From positions 1 to 46,248 of the forward strand of contig JWZX01002972.1 in the NCBI GenBank assembly GCA_001275005.1: a DNA stretch of 46,248 bases, written 5' to 3'. The number at the start of each line of letters is the position of its first letter. The stretch's first letter is position 1. The notes below the pieces were generated by a model. The model worked only from the letters and a program-made list of their open reading frames with translations. It was not told where the DNA came from and made no database searches. A program made the position numbers and the translations under genes. The stretch comes from Chrysochromulina tobinii. Lineage: Eukaryota; Haptophyta; Prymnesiales; Chrysochromulinaceae. This document shows, one piece after another, positions 20,246-30,749 of the stretch.

Positions 20246-21150
20246 TCATTCCTCCATCTCCTCGTCCTCGGCCATGGCGTCGAACTTCTCGAGGGCGTCT
20301 TGCGTCGTGAACCAGAGTGTTTGCTCGATGCCCTCGACCATGCCCGCAGGGCAATCGAAGCGGCCGAAGTCGCCCGAAAGTGCCTTGGCCACCATGTCCG
20401 CGCGGCCGGCGCCCGCGGCCGAGACGAGGACCACCTTGGCCGCGCACATGACGTCCATCGTGACAGCGAGGAAATCGCCGTTCGCCCGCGCGTCATTGCC
20501 AGCGACCACAACCTTGCCCGTGCCGCTCGCCTTGATTTCGGGCGAGTCGGGGAAGAGGCATCCGACGTGGCCATCGGGGCCAGTGCCAAGAAGCATCATG
20601 TCGACAGACGGGATCGGGCCAGAGTTGTCGATGCTGGGGTTGCTTGCGAGCACTTTGCTGTACGATGCCGCGAGCTCAGCGGGCGTGCCCTTCGTATCGA
20701 CACCGTACACCTGCTTCTCGGGGATGCCGAGCTTCTTGGCGACCTCGAGCGCGCCGCTGTAGCACGGGAAAGATGGGATCTTCTCGTTGCACAAGAAGAG
20801 GTGCACTTTAGAGTAGTCGAGCGCATCTGGAGACAGACCCGCGATAGCTGTCACAACCGAGCCCCCCGGAATCGCGAGCGAGAAGCTGTCCTTCTCGGCA
20901 ATGCACGCCGCGCCGACGGCCGCGACTTCGTCACAAATCTCCTTTGCGTAGTCGCCATCGAAGACCTACACGCGAGAACGGCAGATTACAAGTTATGCGG
21001 ATGCATCAGAGGGTGCGGGTCTGGAAGATGACAAACCTGCACGGTCTTAATGTCCTTGGAGATCGAGAAATCGTCCACCAATGCCATGCGCGGAACGCCC
21101 ATGCGCGACGGCAGCACGAGTGCCGACACGAGGGAAAGGATAGCCAGCAT
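20246..21150 (-). CDS. PGLS: 6-phosphogluconolactonase, two exons
   Basis: Exon 1 is 21037-21150 and exon 2 is 20246-20965, joined in phase 0 over a 71-base GT-AG intron, giving 277 residues. The second exon starts VFDGDYAKEI and carries the family motifs LAIPGGS (substrate loop), LFLCNEK (usually F-DER) and LLGTGPDGHVGCLFP (active-site loop with the catalytic His). It hydrolyses 6-phosphogluconolactone in the oxidative pentose phosphate pathway. Exon 1 encodes a hydrophobic leader (MLAILSLVSALVLP), so the protein is probably sent into the ER or, as in complex algae, onward to the plastid. An in-frame ATG at 21268-21270 would add 40 residues and bury the leader, so the shorter start is preferred. 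Confidence 0.88.
20966..21036 (-). other. 71-base GT-AG intron in 6-phosphogluconolactonase
   Basis: On the minus strand the junctions read CGTGCAG|GTTTGTC and CGTGTAG|GTCTTCG. Removing it joins two coding frames exactly in phase 0 and restores the family's N-terminal sequence. The nine bases CGTG(C/T)AGGT occur at both ends. Confidence 0.88.
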
Positions 21151-21520
21151 GTTGATCACCGCTCCGGAGATAAGTTCATAAGACTCTTTGGGCGCGAATT
21201 CAGTCACAACACGACGCCTGTTTCTTTCTGAGGTTGCAGGTTCGCACACGTCCAGCCTTGACCTTGACATGTGAAATTGAACACATAATTACAAACATCC
21301 CGTCAGCGCACTGGGCTACGTCTACATGGGGGCGGGCGCCGCGGATGTGCAGGAGTGCATGGTCATGGTTGCGTGCGCTGAGGTTGAATCTTCGGTGGCA
21401 TTGCACCCACAATAGGATAGCTGACGCCACATGAGATCCTTTTCGTTCGGTGTCGTCGCCATCACCCTCGGCTGCTTTGCTCTTCGCCATTCTCCTTTTG
21501 CCAAAAGTTACTTCGACAAG
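21151..21520 (-). promoter_or_regulatory. Upstream region of 6-phosphogluconolactonase
   Basis: This is 370 bases between two same-strand genes. No RNA gene or convincing frame is seen apart from the possible upstream ATG of the lactonase gene at 21268-21270. Confidence 0.35.
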
Positions 21521-22408
21521 TTACTTTTGGTTCACGTCGCCACCACCGACCTGCTTAATGGCGCCAGCTATGAGCAGATAGAACCACCAAACATTCATCA
21601 TCGACGGGATGGGCACAGTGATGAGGCCGACGATGCGCTCGAGGGGCGTGTATCCGCAGCCCGGCAGTACGAGGAGCTCATAGTATACGTATGCCACCCA
21701 CGGCATGACGACTATGCGGCACGCGGCGAATAGGACGATCCACGTAATTCCAATGGGCAAGCTAAGGGTATGCTGGATGGGCAAGGCGTTGTAGATGTTG
21801 TAGATGTTCTGGCCGATGTTCGAGAGTTCCGTTGTGAGTAGCTGGACCACAAAAAAGACACTCCGATCGACAAGGACGCAGTACGGCCACACGACCAAGG
21901 AGATGATGTGGTGCACTAATAGGAGCACGGTCAATGAACCACCGAGCACGTCGCGGTACGTCTTCGATACAGCCAGCAGTGACATGTCGAAGACAAAGAA
22001 GCCGCACACCGCGCCTGTTGTCATGACAATGGTGAGACTTGAAGTCACCATCGCCAAGTTGACCTCGCCTGCACTCGCAGTCCTGCAATCTATTGTCGGA
22101 ACCATTGGAGATAGGATGTCGTAGAGGGCAAAAAGAGAGAGCGGTGTGGACACGATCGAGTTCAGTGTCCCCACAGCATTTGAGCAGAAGGATACACGTT
22201 TCTCGGCGGTCCAGTCCGAAACGAATCGCGATGCCACATGGTAAGTGATGGTGCACGCGACAAAAAATAGAACTGCTGCCATTCCACACGCGTATAGCCG
22301 CTGTAGGGAATGCAGCGGCGAGAGATAATGGTTGTTGTGTGGAACGTTCTCGATCATCGTGTCAAAGGCCACGAATTGCAAAGGCCATCTAAATTGAAAG
22401 GTCACCAT
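21521..22408 (-). CDS. TLC-domain (TRAM/LAG1/CLN8) membrane protein
   Basis: The product is 295 residues from ATG 22406-22408. The frame continues upstream into low-complexity sequence with no further ATG of convincing context. Six to seven membrane segments are visible. The TLC pattern is seen in TAEKRVSFCSNAVGTLNSIV (start of the domain), a hydrophobic pair, and LLVHHIISLVVWPY with the conserved His-His. TLC proteins include ceramide synthases and lipid-regulating TLCD proteins of the ER or plasma membrane. The absence of a Lag1 motif with a second acidic cluster points to a TLCD4/TMEM56-like protein rather than a ceramide synthase. The substrate is unknown. Confidence 0.7.
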   Translation of the reverse strand: MVTFQFRWPLQFVAFDTMIENVPHNNHYLSPLHSLQRLYACGMAAVLFFVACTITYHVASRFVSDWTAEKRVSFCSNAVGTLNSIVSTPLSLFALYDILSPMVPTIDCRTASAGEVNLAMVTSSLTIVMTTGAVCGFFVFDMSLLAVSKTYRDVLGGSLTVLLLVHHIISLVVWPYCVLVDRSVFFVVQLLTTELSNIGQNIYNIYNALPIQHTLSLPIGITWIVLFAACRIVVMPWVAYVYYELLVLPGCGYTPLERIVGLITVPIPSMMNVWWFYLLIAGAIKQVGGGDVNQK

Positions 22409-22940
22409 GAGTGAACAATCGACGCGATGCTGGAGAGTGAACACGCACACGCGCTCGCGACACTTTGAAAGGCGTGGAGTTTCTCGTGAATAGGAAGAAA
22501 GGAAGTGGTTGTTTTTTCGTGCGACCCCGAAAGTGTCCCGCTTCTCCCGGTGTTTAACTTGTCCGGTATCGGCTGTCCGGGGTTGTGGCTGAGTCGGCCT
22601 CCGCGGATTCGTTCGCGCGGTGTGCGAGCGTTGGGGGGACGTTGGGATGGTTCTGAGGTTTGTGTTTTTGTGTGTGTGATCCGTGTGATCTGTGTGTCCC
22701 CGTGTGTCCCGGGTGTGTTCCGGCTCCCCCGGTGTCTTTTTACCGGTACGGTAAAAATACTCCGGTAAAAAGACACCGGGGGGAGCCGGGACACACACGG
22801 GACACACGGGACACGCGGACGCACAAAGGCACACAGACGAATCTCACAACCAACCAAACCCACCAACAACACACACCCCGCACGTCAGCGCGGTAATAAG
22901 TTTCATCCACACACGAAAAGGACACACATGGGTTTGCAAC
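22409..22940. promoter_or_regulatory. Divergent TLC/TPR intergenic region
   Basis: This is 532 bases between two divergent starts. It is rich in GTGTGT and CACACA tracts and is dominated by the inverted repeat listed separately (22691-22817). It must hold the promoters of both genes; no coding sequence is seen. Confidence 0.5.
22691..22817. repeat. Long inverted repeat (hairpin), 56-base arms, 15-base loop
   Basis: The left arm, 22691-22746, pairs with the right arm, 22762-22817. The inner 27 bases match except for one extra G (CCGGTAAAAAGACACCGG on the right, complementary on the left). The outer part is the GTGTGTCCC/GGGACACAC tract with a few mismatches. The motif GGTAAAAA also occurs in the loop at 22750-22757 and can pair with the left arm, so a second, shorter stem is possible. 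Confidence 0.9.
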
Positions 22941-24071
22941 ATGGGTTGCGCCGGCTCGAAGATTGACGAGGAGTCGAAAGAGATCGAGGACAAGGCGAAG
23001 CAGATGTACGCCCATGGCAAATTTGAAGAGGCGGCGCCGCTGTTCCGGGACTTGCTCGAGGTAAGGCGCACACAACTCGGCGTTCAGCACAGTCGAACTA
23101 TCGCCTCAATGAATAATCTGGGCATGCTGTTGAAGTCGCAAGGCAAGCTCGACGAGGCGGAGCTGTTAGTCAGGGAGGCGCTCGATGTGCGCCGCGCGAC
23201 GCTTGGCGATCGACATCCTGACACTTTGATGTCCATCAACAATTTGGCTCTGCTGTTGAAGGCTCAGGGCAAGCTCGACCAGGCGGCTCCGCTGTTCCAG
23301 GAGGCGCTCGAGGCGAGTCGTGCGACCCTCGGTGATCTGCATGCGAACACACTTACAACCATGAACAATTTAGGCATGCTGTTGCACGCCCAGGGAAGGT
23401 TTGACGAGGGGGCGTTAGTGCTCCGGCATGAGCTCGAAGCACGCCGTGTTACGATAGGCGATCGGCACGTCCAGACACTCACTGCCCTCAATGATCTGGG
23501 GCTCGTGTTGAAGGAACAGAATAAGCTGGACGAGGCGGCGCCGCTGCTTCGCGAAGCGCTCGAGGCGAGCCGTGCGGCTCTCGGCGATCGCCACCTTGAC
23601 ACGCTCACGTGCATTAACAACCTTGGCTCGCTTGTTCAGGCCCAGGGTCAGGTTGAGGAGGCGACGCTACTGTTTCGGGAGGTGCTTGAGGCGCGCCGCG
23701 CGACACTCGGAAATCGGCACTCTGATACTCTCCACACTATGAACACTTTGGGCATGCTGTTGCAGGACCAAGGCCAGTTCGACGCAGCAGCGCCGTTGTT
23801 CTGGGAGGCGCTCCAAGGGGCGCGTGCAACGCTCGGCGAGCGCGATCCTGCCACTCAAGCCTACATCAACAGTCTGGGCATGATGTTGCTAGCCCAGGGC
23901 AAGCTCGACGAGGCCGCGTCTCTTCGCCAGGAGCTTGGCCTCGGGCCGCTCGACGAGGCTGAGCTCTTTTGCGTGTCGGCCGCGGCTGCGCCACCCGTAA
24001 CACTGAATTGCAACTCGACTTTGGACTGCGGCTCGGTCGGCTCTGATCAAGTAGAGAAATACGCAGAATAA
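22941..24071 (+). CDS. Acylated TPR protein, kinesin-light-chain type repeats
   Basis: The product is 376 residues from the ATG at 22941. It begins MGCAGSK, a strong N-myristoylation signal (Gly2, Ser6) with Cys3 as a palmitoylation site, so the protein should attach to the inner face of a membrane. Residues about 13-330 form eight tetratricopeptide repeats of exactly 42 residues (NNLG-LL-AQGKLDEAAPLFREALEARRATLGDRH), as in kinesin light chains and NB-TPR proteins. The 126-base DNA units are clearly related, pointing to recent tandem duplication. TPRs bind peptide partners; none is suggested here. The C-terminal 45 residues are unrelated and acidic. It diverges from the TLC gene. Confidence 0.85.
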   Translation: MGCAGSKIDEESKEIEDKAKQMYAHGKFEEAAPLFRDLLEVRRTQLGVQHSRTIASMNNLGMLLKSQGKLDEAELLVREALDVRRATLGDRHPDTLMSINNLALLLKAQGKLDQAAPLFQEALEASRATLGDLHANTLTTMNNLGMLLHAQGRFDEGALVLRHELEARRVTIGDRHVQTLTALNDLGLVLKEQNKLDEAAPLLREALEASRAALGDRHLDTLTCINNLGSLVQAQGQVEEATLLFREVLEARRATLGNRHSDTLHTMNTLGMLLQDQGQFDAAAPLFWEALQGARATLGERDPATQAYINSLGMMLLAQGKLDEAASLRQELGLGPLDEAELFCVSAAAAPPVTLNCNSTLDCGSVGSDQVEKYAE

Positions 24072-24700
24072 CTTCTTCAAATGCTTCAAAATAACGCTTA
24101 GAACGACGACTAGCCCCCCCGCCCCGCGCCTCGCCCGGGGCGCCGCCGCGGGTCTGATACACACCGCACGCTCCCACGCCAGCACGGCGCCGGTAGGCGC
24201 CGGCGGAAGTCCAGCGTCCCCGACCGCGCACCGCTCCGCGACCCGCCGCGGGGCGCGCGCCGGTCGTCGGGACCCGAGCACCGTTCAGGCCACACACCTC
24301 ACACACGCACACAAAGACGTTGCAAACACCCCCCTTCGAGCACACACGAGGGCACACCTCATGCATCTTGCACAGCATCGACTGCCGCGCAAGGCCACAC
24401 ACCGCACTCATCGCCTCCCTCTCTCGCGCGCGCACCGCTGCGCCGAACGAATTATCTACTATCTACTATATGTGGAACCCGCACCCGCACACGCGCGCAG
24501 GACGGCGACCACAGCTGCTGTTCGCAGCAGGTGGTGATGCGCACCCCGCCACAGCAATGGTCGGAGTGCGCTGCCGCATATGAGCTTCACCACACCCTTC
24601 ACGGGCCATGGCACTCGGCAGGGCTCACACTCGTCGCGCTCGCGACCAACCTCTTTATAGCCAGCGACAGCCGACGACCGTCGCACTGCGCCTTGACCGA
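24072..24700. other. GC-rich convergent intergenic region
   Basis: This is 629 bases between converging stops. It holds very GC-rich, partly self-complementary sequence (24113-24290, CGCCGG-type stems), CACA tracts and an ATCTACT direct repeat (near 24453). No tRNA box, rRNA or protein frame could be supported. Confidence 0.4.
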
Positions 24701-25688
24701 TTAGCAGATGGGGAGCGCTGCGGTGAACTCTGGTAAGATGTCACTGCACCGGTCGGTCTCGTCATCCATGTCGTCTTCCTCCTGCAGCTCCTCGTGAGCC
24801 TCCAGCAGTCGGTACGCAGCGCTCGCCACTAACTCGTTCGGGTCTGTGCAACGGCAGCGGAGAGCGCCGGCAACCCGCGGCGCCAGGATGGCGTCCGGTG
24901 CGATCCACGCCTGTAGCACGGCGATGCCTGCCCGGCGCACAAGGTCGTCGGGGTCGATTGAGGCTCGCGAGCACCGCGTCGACGGCGAAAGTAGCACGGT
25001 AGAGCAACCGCTCGGTGTGAGTGGCCGAGAATTGGCGCAACGTGCGCAGCGCACGCAGGCGCACCTCGACGTGCACGCTTGACGCGAGGCGAACAAGCGC
25101 GAGATCGTGATGAGCAATCGCTGCCAGCGGCAGCGATGAGCACCGGAGCACGGCGATCTCGCGCGTGGCGCGGTTCTCCGAGGAGAGCTTCTCGATCACG
25201 CGCGCCGCGAGCCATGCCTGGCACTCGAGCGTGTGCAGCCGGCGCGTCACGCTGAAGCTTTCGCTGTTGCAGCTCGCGCTCAGCTGCGGCTCTTCGGGCT
25301 GGAGTTCGAAGCCAATGCGCTCAGCAGCGAGGGTGGCGGCGTGGGGAATGCAGGATTGCAGGAAGCGGCATGTGAGAGCGACTGAGCAGAGGTCATCGGC
25401 ACTTAGGTGGCCGAGAATGCGCTCAGCGAGCGGCATAGGCAGCTCGGCAAGAGGCAAGCGTGTGACGAGCAGCTCTGGCACCGGCGGGGTTGTGCATCGT
25501 CCCATGGCTGAGAGTGCCTTCTCTACGGTGGTAAGCAGCACCTGCTTCAGCCCCGCAGTGAGCGTGGAGGGCGAGGCAGCCTCTCGTCGATAGCGCCGGC
25601 GCGCTGGCGACGCGAGGATTGAGGAGGCGAGCGAGTAGTCGGCCAGGAGGCGCGGCGAATACGGCGAATCGGGCGCCGGGCGAGTCAT
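24701..25688 (-). CDS. F-box protein with HEAT-like repeats, frame broken near 24957
   Basis: The ATG is at 25686-25688. The first frame gives a basic N-terminus, an F-box (LPLAELPMPLAERILGHLSADDLCSVALTCRFLQ) and then HEAT/ARM-like helices. At about 24957 the frame must step by one base to continue: the next frame supplies the repeats DPDDLVRRAGIAVLQAW and DPNELVASAAYRLLEAH and ends at 24701 with an acidic tail. Without the step, translation runs into Arg/Pro-rich sequence to 24762. The repeats are in register across the break, so a one-base indel (in the sample, the read or the assembly) fits better than an intron. By family this is a putative SCF adaptor; it could be a recent pseudogene. 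Confidence 0.65.
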
Positions 25689-26086
25689 AATGCAAGTGGA
25701 CTGGATGACTGATGTCGCAGAACGCCTCTTCGCGTCGAAGGCCAATAATTCGCGCGCGGCGTTGAGGATGAAAATATATAAGCGCTTGCTTTTGGAACGA
25801 CTAGATCGCGCGATTACTTTTTACTCCGAGTCGTGTGTTAGAAATCACACAGACAGGCGCGCATCGAGGATTGCATCGAACGCACGGTCTACACGGCGCT
25901 TCAAGTCAAGTCAAGTCCATACAGAAACAACAGACAACCATTTATCGTGCGTCTTCAGCAGCGGGCGAGTCGTGTCTTCACAGAGAATGAAGATTTGGTT
26001 GCAGGTCTTCTCGGAGTCTCGTTTCGCTGTTCACAAGAATCCCAAAAGTTGCGGGCGACGTGTCGATCGTCTCCACGACGCTGAAG
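25689..26086. promoter_or_regulatory. Divergent promoter between F-box/HEAT and RRM genes
   Basis: This is 398 bases and richer in A+T than its surroundings, with an AAAATATATAA stretch (about 25771-25781) that could act as a TATA-like element, and an AAGTC direct repeat (near 25903). No gene is seen. Confidence 0.4.
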
Positions 26087-28421
26087 ATGGTCGCGCTCGG
26101 CGATGCTGGTGCCGAGCGCTCATCGACGCGTCGGCTGCACGTTGGCGGCCTTTCGCCTGACGTGCTAGAGACAGACGTGGCTCAGCTGTTTGCGCCGTTT
26201 GGCAAGGTGCGCACTGTCGAGCTCGTTCGCGACGCTGAGACGGCAGGTTGCAGGGGCTTCGCATACGTCAGTCTCGAAGCTACTGATGAGCAGGTCAACA
26301 AGTGCTTCAAGGATTACGCACGGGCAAAGTGGCGCGGCCGCCAGCTGACGGTTGCACAAGCTCGCCCAAGCTATCTCGAGCGACTGCAGGCCGAATGGGA
26401 TGAGCGACTGCAGGCCGAGGTCGATACAGCTGAGAAGTTGGCCGCTGTCCCTGAATGGCAAGGGGCGACTGCGCCTGCATCCGAATGGACGGAGCTCTCC
26501 GTGCGACGTGGCTACGCGGCGCCGCTGATTGTCGTGAAACCCGGCGTCACTAACCAGCATTGCTGGTCACCGAAAGGCGGACCTTTGCTTAAACCATCGG
26601 CAACTTCACATTCACAGTCCCAGCAGCCACACGCAGCAACGTCAGAGGATGAGGAGGAGCTGGAGGCGGCAGTAACAGCAACGGTGCAGCGGCGAGACAT
26701 GAAGAGCGTGAGACTCGAGACTGCGCCACCACTGAAGAGTGTTCTGAAGCCCACTTCGAGCCGGTTGGCCGCGCCGAAGGCCAGCCATCAACCGTAGCCT
26801 CCTTCGCGCCGATTTGGCAGCTGAGCTCGATGAGGAGTTGGCGGAAGCGGCGGGTCTGGACGTGCAACTGCTCGCAGCAGCACTTCCAGCCCGGCGCGCG
26901 TTTGGGGTTGTGCGCGGTGCAGTTCTGGGCGCAGTCGGCAGAGGCCGGGAGTTTGAGGAAAATGCTGAGGACGACGAGGAAGACGAGGACGACGCGCGGG
27001 AGGCCGAGGAGAGCGAGGACGACACAGCACAGCCATGGGTTGATCAGGGAGAGGAGGACGAGGAGGACGAGCAGGTGGACGATCGGGAGGAGGAGGAGCA
27101 GCGTGAGGAGGAGGAGGCAGAGGCGGACGAAAACGCAGAGGCGGAGGGCAAGGCGGATGAGCATTATGGAGACGACGAGGGCATCACCACTGAAGAAACA
27201 GACATGGCACTCAGTGTGCTCGCCTCCCTTCTACGTCCCAAGCCAGCCGCCAAGGCCATCAAGCCGGCGACCGGCGACAAGGGAGCGCCGACCAAGCGGC
27301 CTCTAAGCGATCAGCCAAGTCCAGAGGCGCCTAGAGGCGTCAGAAAGGGCACGCCGAGCAGCGGCAGCGGGAGCGCTGGTGGCGGGATCGTTGGCACCGC
27401 CGCGGCGCCCGTTGAGCGCAGCCGTACGCTCACTGTGGCAGAGCAGGCGGCCGAGGAGCGAAAGGCGCGATACGGCCAGTGGGCAAGCTCGAAAGTCTGG
27501 CAAGTCGGGGCTCGTTTCGACCCGTCTGCGGTCATTGACGAACCCGAGCCCTTTGAGTTTCCACACTTATCAGGTGTCGGCAAGCAAAAGGCGGTGCTGT
27601 CTTCGGGTAGGTCCGAGGCCGAGGAGCCGCCCAAGGCAAAGAAGGCCAAGGAGCCGCCAAAGGGGAAGCAAAAGGCAGCATCGCCGGTTGAGGAGGCCCC
27701 GGCCAGCCTGCGAAGCAGCTCGGCTTCCGGACCAACGCATCAGGGCCCCGACGCTAACGTGCCGCCTAAGCGCAAGGAAGTTGCTGCTGTCGGAGCCCGG
27801 CGCTCAACCCGCGCCAAGGAGCCGAAGCCCGAACCAGAGCCGGAGCCAGAGCCGAAACCGGAGCCGCCCAAGAAGAAGGCCAAGGGTGGCAAGGCCGAAC
27901 CTCAACCAGAATGTGAGGACAAGCCTAGTGGCGATGGCGATGGGGATGGGGTTAGTTATGACGACGATGCTGGCGACGGCCACGGCAAAGGTTGCAGCGA
28001 CTCCGCAGGATCCGGCGCGTCGAAGATTGTCGATGTGAAAGGAGGTGGCTCACTCCGATCACTCTTCCTCGGCGCAGCGAGTACCGCCGGTTTCTCGCTC
28101 ATGGGCAGTGGCTTCTCATTTGGCGGTGCGTTCGACGGCGGCGAGGCAGCAACGACACTGGCCACTCCTGCTATCTCCGAGGCCTTTGCCGCTCCCTCTT
28201 TCGACAGCACGGCTCCGTGGACGACAGCGGAGGTTTGGGCAGCCCCGCCCATGCAGGCGTTCATGCGCAAGGCATCGGAGGAGGATTTGCGTGAGAACTG
28301 GGTCGCGGGGCGGCGCGACGCTCGGTCGGCGTACAAAAAGCGTCATCAGGACGCGGTGCGTCAGCAAAAGCTTCTCCACGGGCAGCGGAGAGGGCGAAGT
28401 ATGCGTAGCAATTCAAGTTAG
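26087..28421 (+). CDS. NOL8: NOL8-like nucleolar RRM protein, split over two frames
   Basis: The ATG at 26087 opens frame 1, ending at 26797. A second frame, open through 26814 to 28421, supplies the rest; the step is 3k+1 bases. Residues 15-92 form an RRM: RNP2 LHVGGL (17-22), RNP1 RGFAYVSL (56-63), then KCFKDYARAKWRGRQLTVAQARPSYLERL. That last helix-strand pattern (KW-G--L-V--A--S-L-RL) is typical of NOL8/Nop8, a 60S ribosome biogenesis factor. The second frame has a long acidic Glu/Asp tract, Lys-rich repeats, and the ARFDP and Gly/Phe-rich motifs found late in NOL8 proteins. An 82-base GT-AG intron at 26739-26820, or a 34-base one at 26764-26797, would join the frames; neither is proven. 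Two separate genes are the alternative. Confidence 0.55.
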
Positions 28422-28940
28422 TACGTATGCCGCGCATCGCTGTTGACTGTTGAGCTCGCCGGCGCGCTCGGCGGTCGGCTCCGACGACACGCTATGAGCG
28501 CTCGGCTGTACGGCCGTCCTCCGCCCGGACGCCCGCGCGGTCCCGGGCCGGCGTGGTCCCCCGGGCGAGCCTCGTAAGCCTGCGGCCTGGTAATCCTATC
28601 TAGTAGATCCCTCCCCCGTCCGGGGGCGAGTCTCCGTCGAAATTCATCGAGCTCAACAAAACCGTGTCAAAAAAAAATCACGGTGGGCCCCTCACCGCCC
28701 AAATTTGCCCTCCACGTCTATGCACGTCACTGGTGCCTTCAGACACTTATTCGGATTTCCCCTCCCGCCTCCCCCCCCCGACCTAATGCACTACCTGCCG
28801 ATGGATGTTAGCCGCAGCTCACTTTTCGAGCTCGAGTCGGGGATGTGCATGTCGAGAGGAGATGCTCGAGCCCCGAGCCACAGCATTGCATGGCGTAGGC
28901 ATGGCGAGCCACCCACACGGCCGACTGGTGCACACGATGG
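28422..28940. other. Convergent intergenic region with GC stems
   Basis: This lies between converging stops. CCCCCGTCCGGGGG (28613-28626) is a perfect inverted repeat, and an A9 run follows about 45 bases later (28669-28677). The first 200 bases are GC-rich and self-complementary. No RNA family is recognised. Confidence 0.4.
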
Positions 28941-30749
28941 TTAGTGGTGGAAGAGGCGAAGGCCAGAGAAGGCCATCGCCATCTTGTACTCGTTGGCGGC
29001 GGCGATCACCTCTTCGTCGGCCACGGAGCCGCCTGCAGCGACGACGTAGGAGACGCCACGAGTGGAGGCCACGTCGATCGAGTCACGGAAGGGGAAGAAG
29101 GCGTCCGAGGCGAGCGAGACTCCGGTGAGCGTCTGCATGAACTCGGCCTTCTCGGAGAGCGTGAGAGGCTCGGGCTCCTCGTCGAACTGCGCCTTCCACA
29201 TCGCATACTCGGTTGGGGGCATGTCGCCCTCGATGTAGCGCACGCGCGCGTTGATGCGCTCCTGCCGCTTGACGCCTTCCTTGAACTTGAGGGCACGCAC
29301 CTTGGGGTGTTGGCGCAGATACCACGTCTCCACCTTGCGACCCGCAAGCTTGACGCAATCGACGCGGCTCTGCTGGCCCGCACCAACGCCCACCATCTGA
29401 CCGTCCTTCGCGTACCCGACCGAATTAGACTGCGTGTATTTGATGGCGATCTGGGCGACGAGGAGGTCGCGCTTCGCCTCGGCGGGCAGCTCCTTGAGGC
29501 TCGTCACCACATTGGTCAGCGTCGCGTCGCTCACCGCCTCGGCCGCGCGCCGCTGCACCATCTTGACACCAAAGACGGTGCGCTCCTCGAAGAGCGGCGG
29601 CTCGAAGGCCGGGTCGGCCTGCAGCACAATGTATGCGCCATTCTTCTTGGCGCGCAGGATCTCGAGGGCGGCTGGCTCGAAGCCGCCGGCGATGATGCCA
29701 TCCGAGACCTCGATCTTGAGCAGCTGCGCAGTCGACAGGTCGACAACACCCGAGATGGCGACAAAGTCGCCAAAGGAGCAGAGAGGATCCGCCTGGCGCG
29801 AGCGCAGGTACGCAATGGCAGTGGGCGAGAGGTCCTTGCCGGTCGCCTCGTACACGGCGAGCATCTCCTCACTAACGGGCGCGTACACGGCGGCGCCCGC
29901 CGGCGAGACGTGCTTAAACGAGGCCGCGGCGGGCAGTCCGGTAGCCACCGCAAGCTCGCGCACGAGCTGCCACGCGTTGAGCGCATCAAGCAGATTGATC
30001 CAGCCGGGCACGCCCGAGAGCACATCAAAGGGCATCGGCTGCGGGCCCGAGGGCGAGAGAAGCCCGCGCACACTTGCAGGCTTCTGTTGCGGGTTGCAGC
30101 CGTACTTGAGGGTGGTGACGCCGTTGCGGCCGGTGCCCGTTTGGCCCTGGAACCAGGTGGCAACACCCTCATCGTATGTGGCCGTGTGCGAGAAGGCGCG
30201 GGCCGCCAGCCGCTTGCGCTCCTCAAGCGTCGGCCCCGCCGGCAGCGACGCGATGATGGCAGCATAGTCGGCTGGCTGCACCACAACGCTCACACGCGCG
30301 TGGTTCTTGGCCGCGGCGCGCACCATCGTGGGCCCGCCGATGTCGATGTTCTCCACGCATTCGTCGTACGGTGCGCCCTTGGCCACGGTCGCGCTGAACG
30401 GGTACAGGTTGACCACGACAAGGTCGATGGGCGCGCCGCCGATCTGCTCGAGCTGCTTATCGTCTTCAAAGCCGGGAAGCTCGCGCATGAGGATGCCGCC
30501 GTGCACGCGCGGATGCAGGGTCTTGACGCGGCCGTCCATGATCTCGGGCGAGTTTGTGAACTCGGACACGTCCTTGACTGGCAGCCCTGCCTCGCGGATG
30601 GCCTTGGCGGTGCCGCCAGTGGACAGCATCTCGACGCCGTGCTTCGCGAGCGCAGTTGCGAGCTCGATGAGCCCCGCCTTGTCGGATACGGAGAGCAGCG
30701 CGCGGCGCACTGAGAAGGGAGTCGTCGGTGGTGGCGTCGCGTCCGCCAT
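28941..30749 (-). CDS. ATIC: Bifunctional AICAR formyltransferase / IMP cyclohydrolase
   Basis: The product is 602 residues and full length for the family, from ATG 30747-30749. The N-terminal IMP cyclohydrolase domain (to about residue 200) shows [41 protein letters not shown] and the [17 protein letters not shown] motif. The C-terminal formyltransferase domain shows [12 protein letters not shown] and [13 protein letters not shown], the latter with the catalytic Lys-His pair. The enzyme carries out the last two steps of de novo IMP synthesis, using 10-formyltetrahydrofolate. No targeting peptide is seen, so it is probably cytosolic. The C-terminus FSGLRLFHH is typical of the family. The opposite strand carries a 589-codon open frame that is a base-composition shadow. 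Confidence 0.97.
   Translation of the reverse strand: MADATPPPTTPFSVRRALLSVSDKAGLIELATALAKHGVEMLSTGGTAKAIREAGLPVKDVSEFTNSPEIMDGRVKTLHPRVHGGILMRELPGFEDDKQLEQIGGAPIDLVVVNLYPFSATVAKGAPYDECVENIDIGGPTMVRAAAKNHARVSVVVQPADYAAIIASLPAGPTLEERKRLAARAFSHTATYDEGVATWFQGQTGTGRNGVTTLKYGCNPQQKPASVRGLLSPSGPQPMPFDVLSGVPGWINLLDALNAWQLVRELAVATGLPAAASFKHVSPAGAAVYAPVSEEMLAVYEATGKDLSPTAIAYLRSRQADPLCSFGDFVAISGVVDLSTAQLLKIEVSDGIIAGGFEPAALEILRAKKNGAYIVLQADPAFEPPLFEERTVFGVKMVQRRAAEAVSDATLTNVVTSLKELPAEAKRDLLVAQIAIKYTQSNSVGYAKDGQMVGVGAGQQSRVDCVKLAGRKVETWYLRQHPKVRALKFKEGVKRQERINARVRYIEGDMPPTEYAMWKAQFDEEPEPLTLSEKAEFMQTLTGVSLASDAFFPFRDSIDVASTRGVSYVVAAGGSVADEEVIAAANEYKMAMAFSGLRLFHH

Noticed and set aside
24113-24290. rRNA fragment in GC-rich intergenic DNA
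   Set aside because: No conserved rRNA core sequence could be recognised; only general GC-rich self-complementarity.
24950-25030. 70-base GT-AG intron in the F-box/HEAT gene
   Set aside because: It fits the frame step but would delete the DPDDLVRRAG segment that is homologous to the next HEAT unit, so a one-base indel explains the data better.
28944-30713. 589-codon open frame on the plus strand opposite ATIC
   Set aside because: It mirrors the real gene codon by codon, has no recognisable domain, and such long antisense frames are expected from GC-rich third positions.
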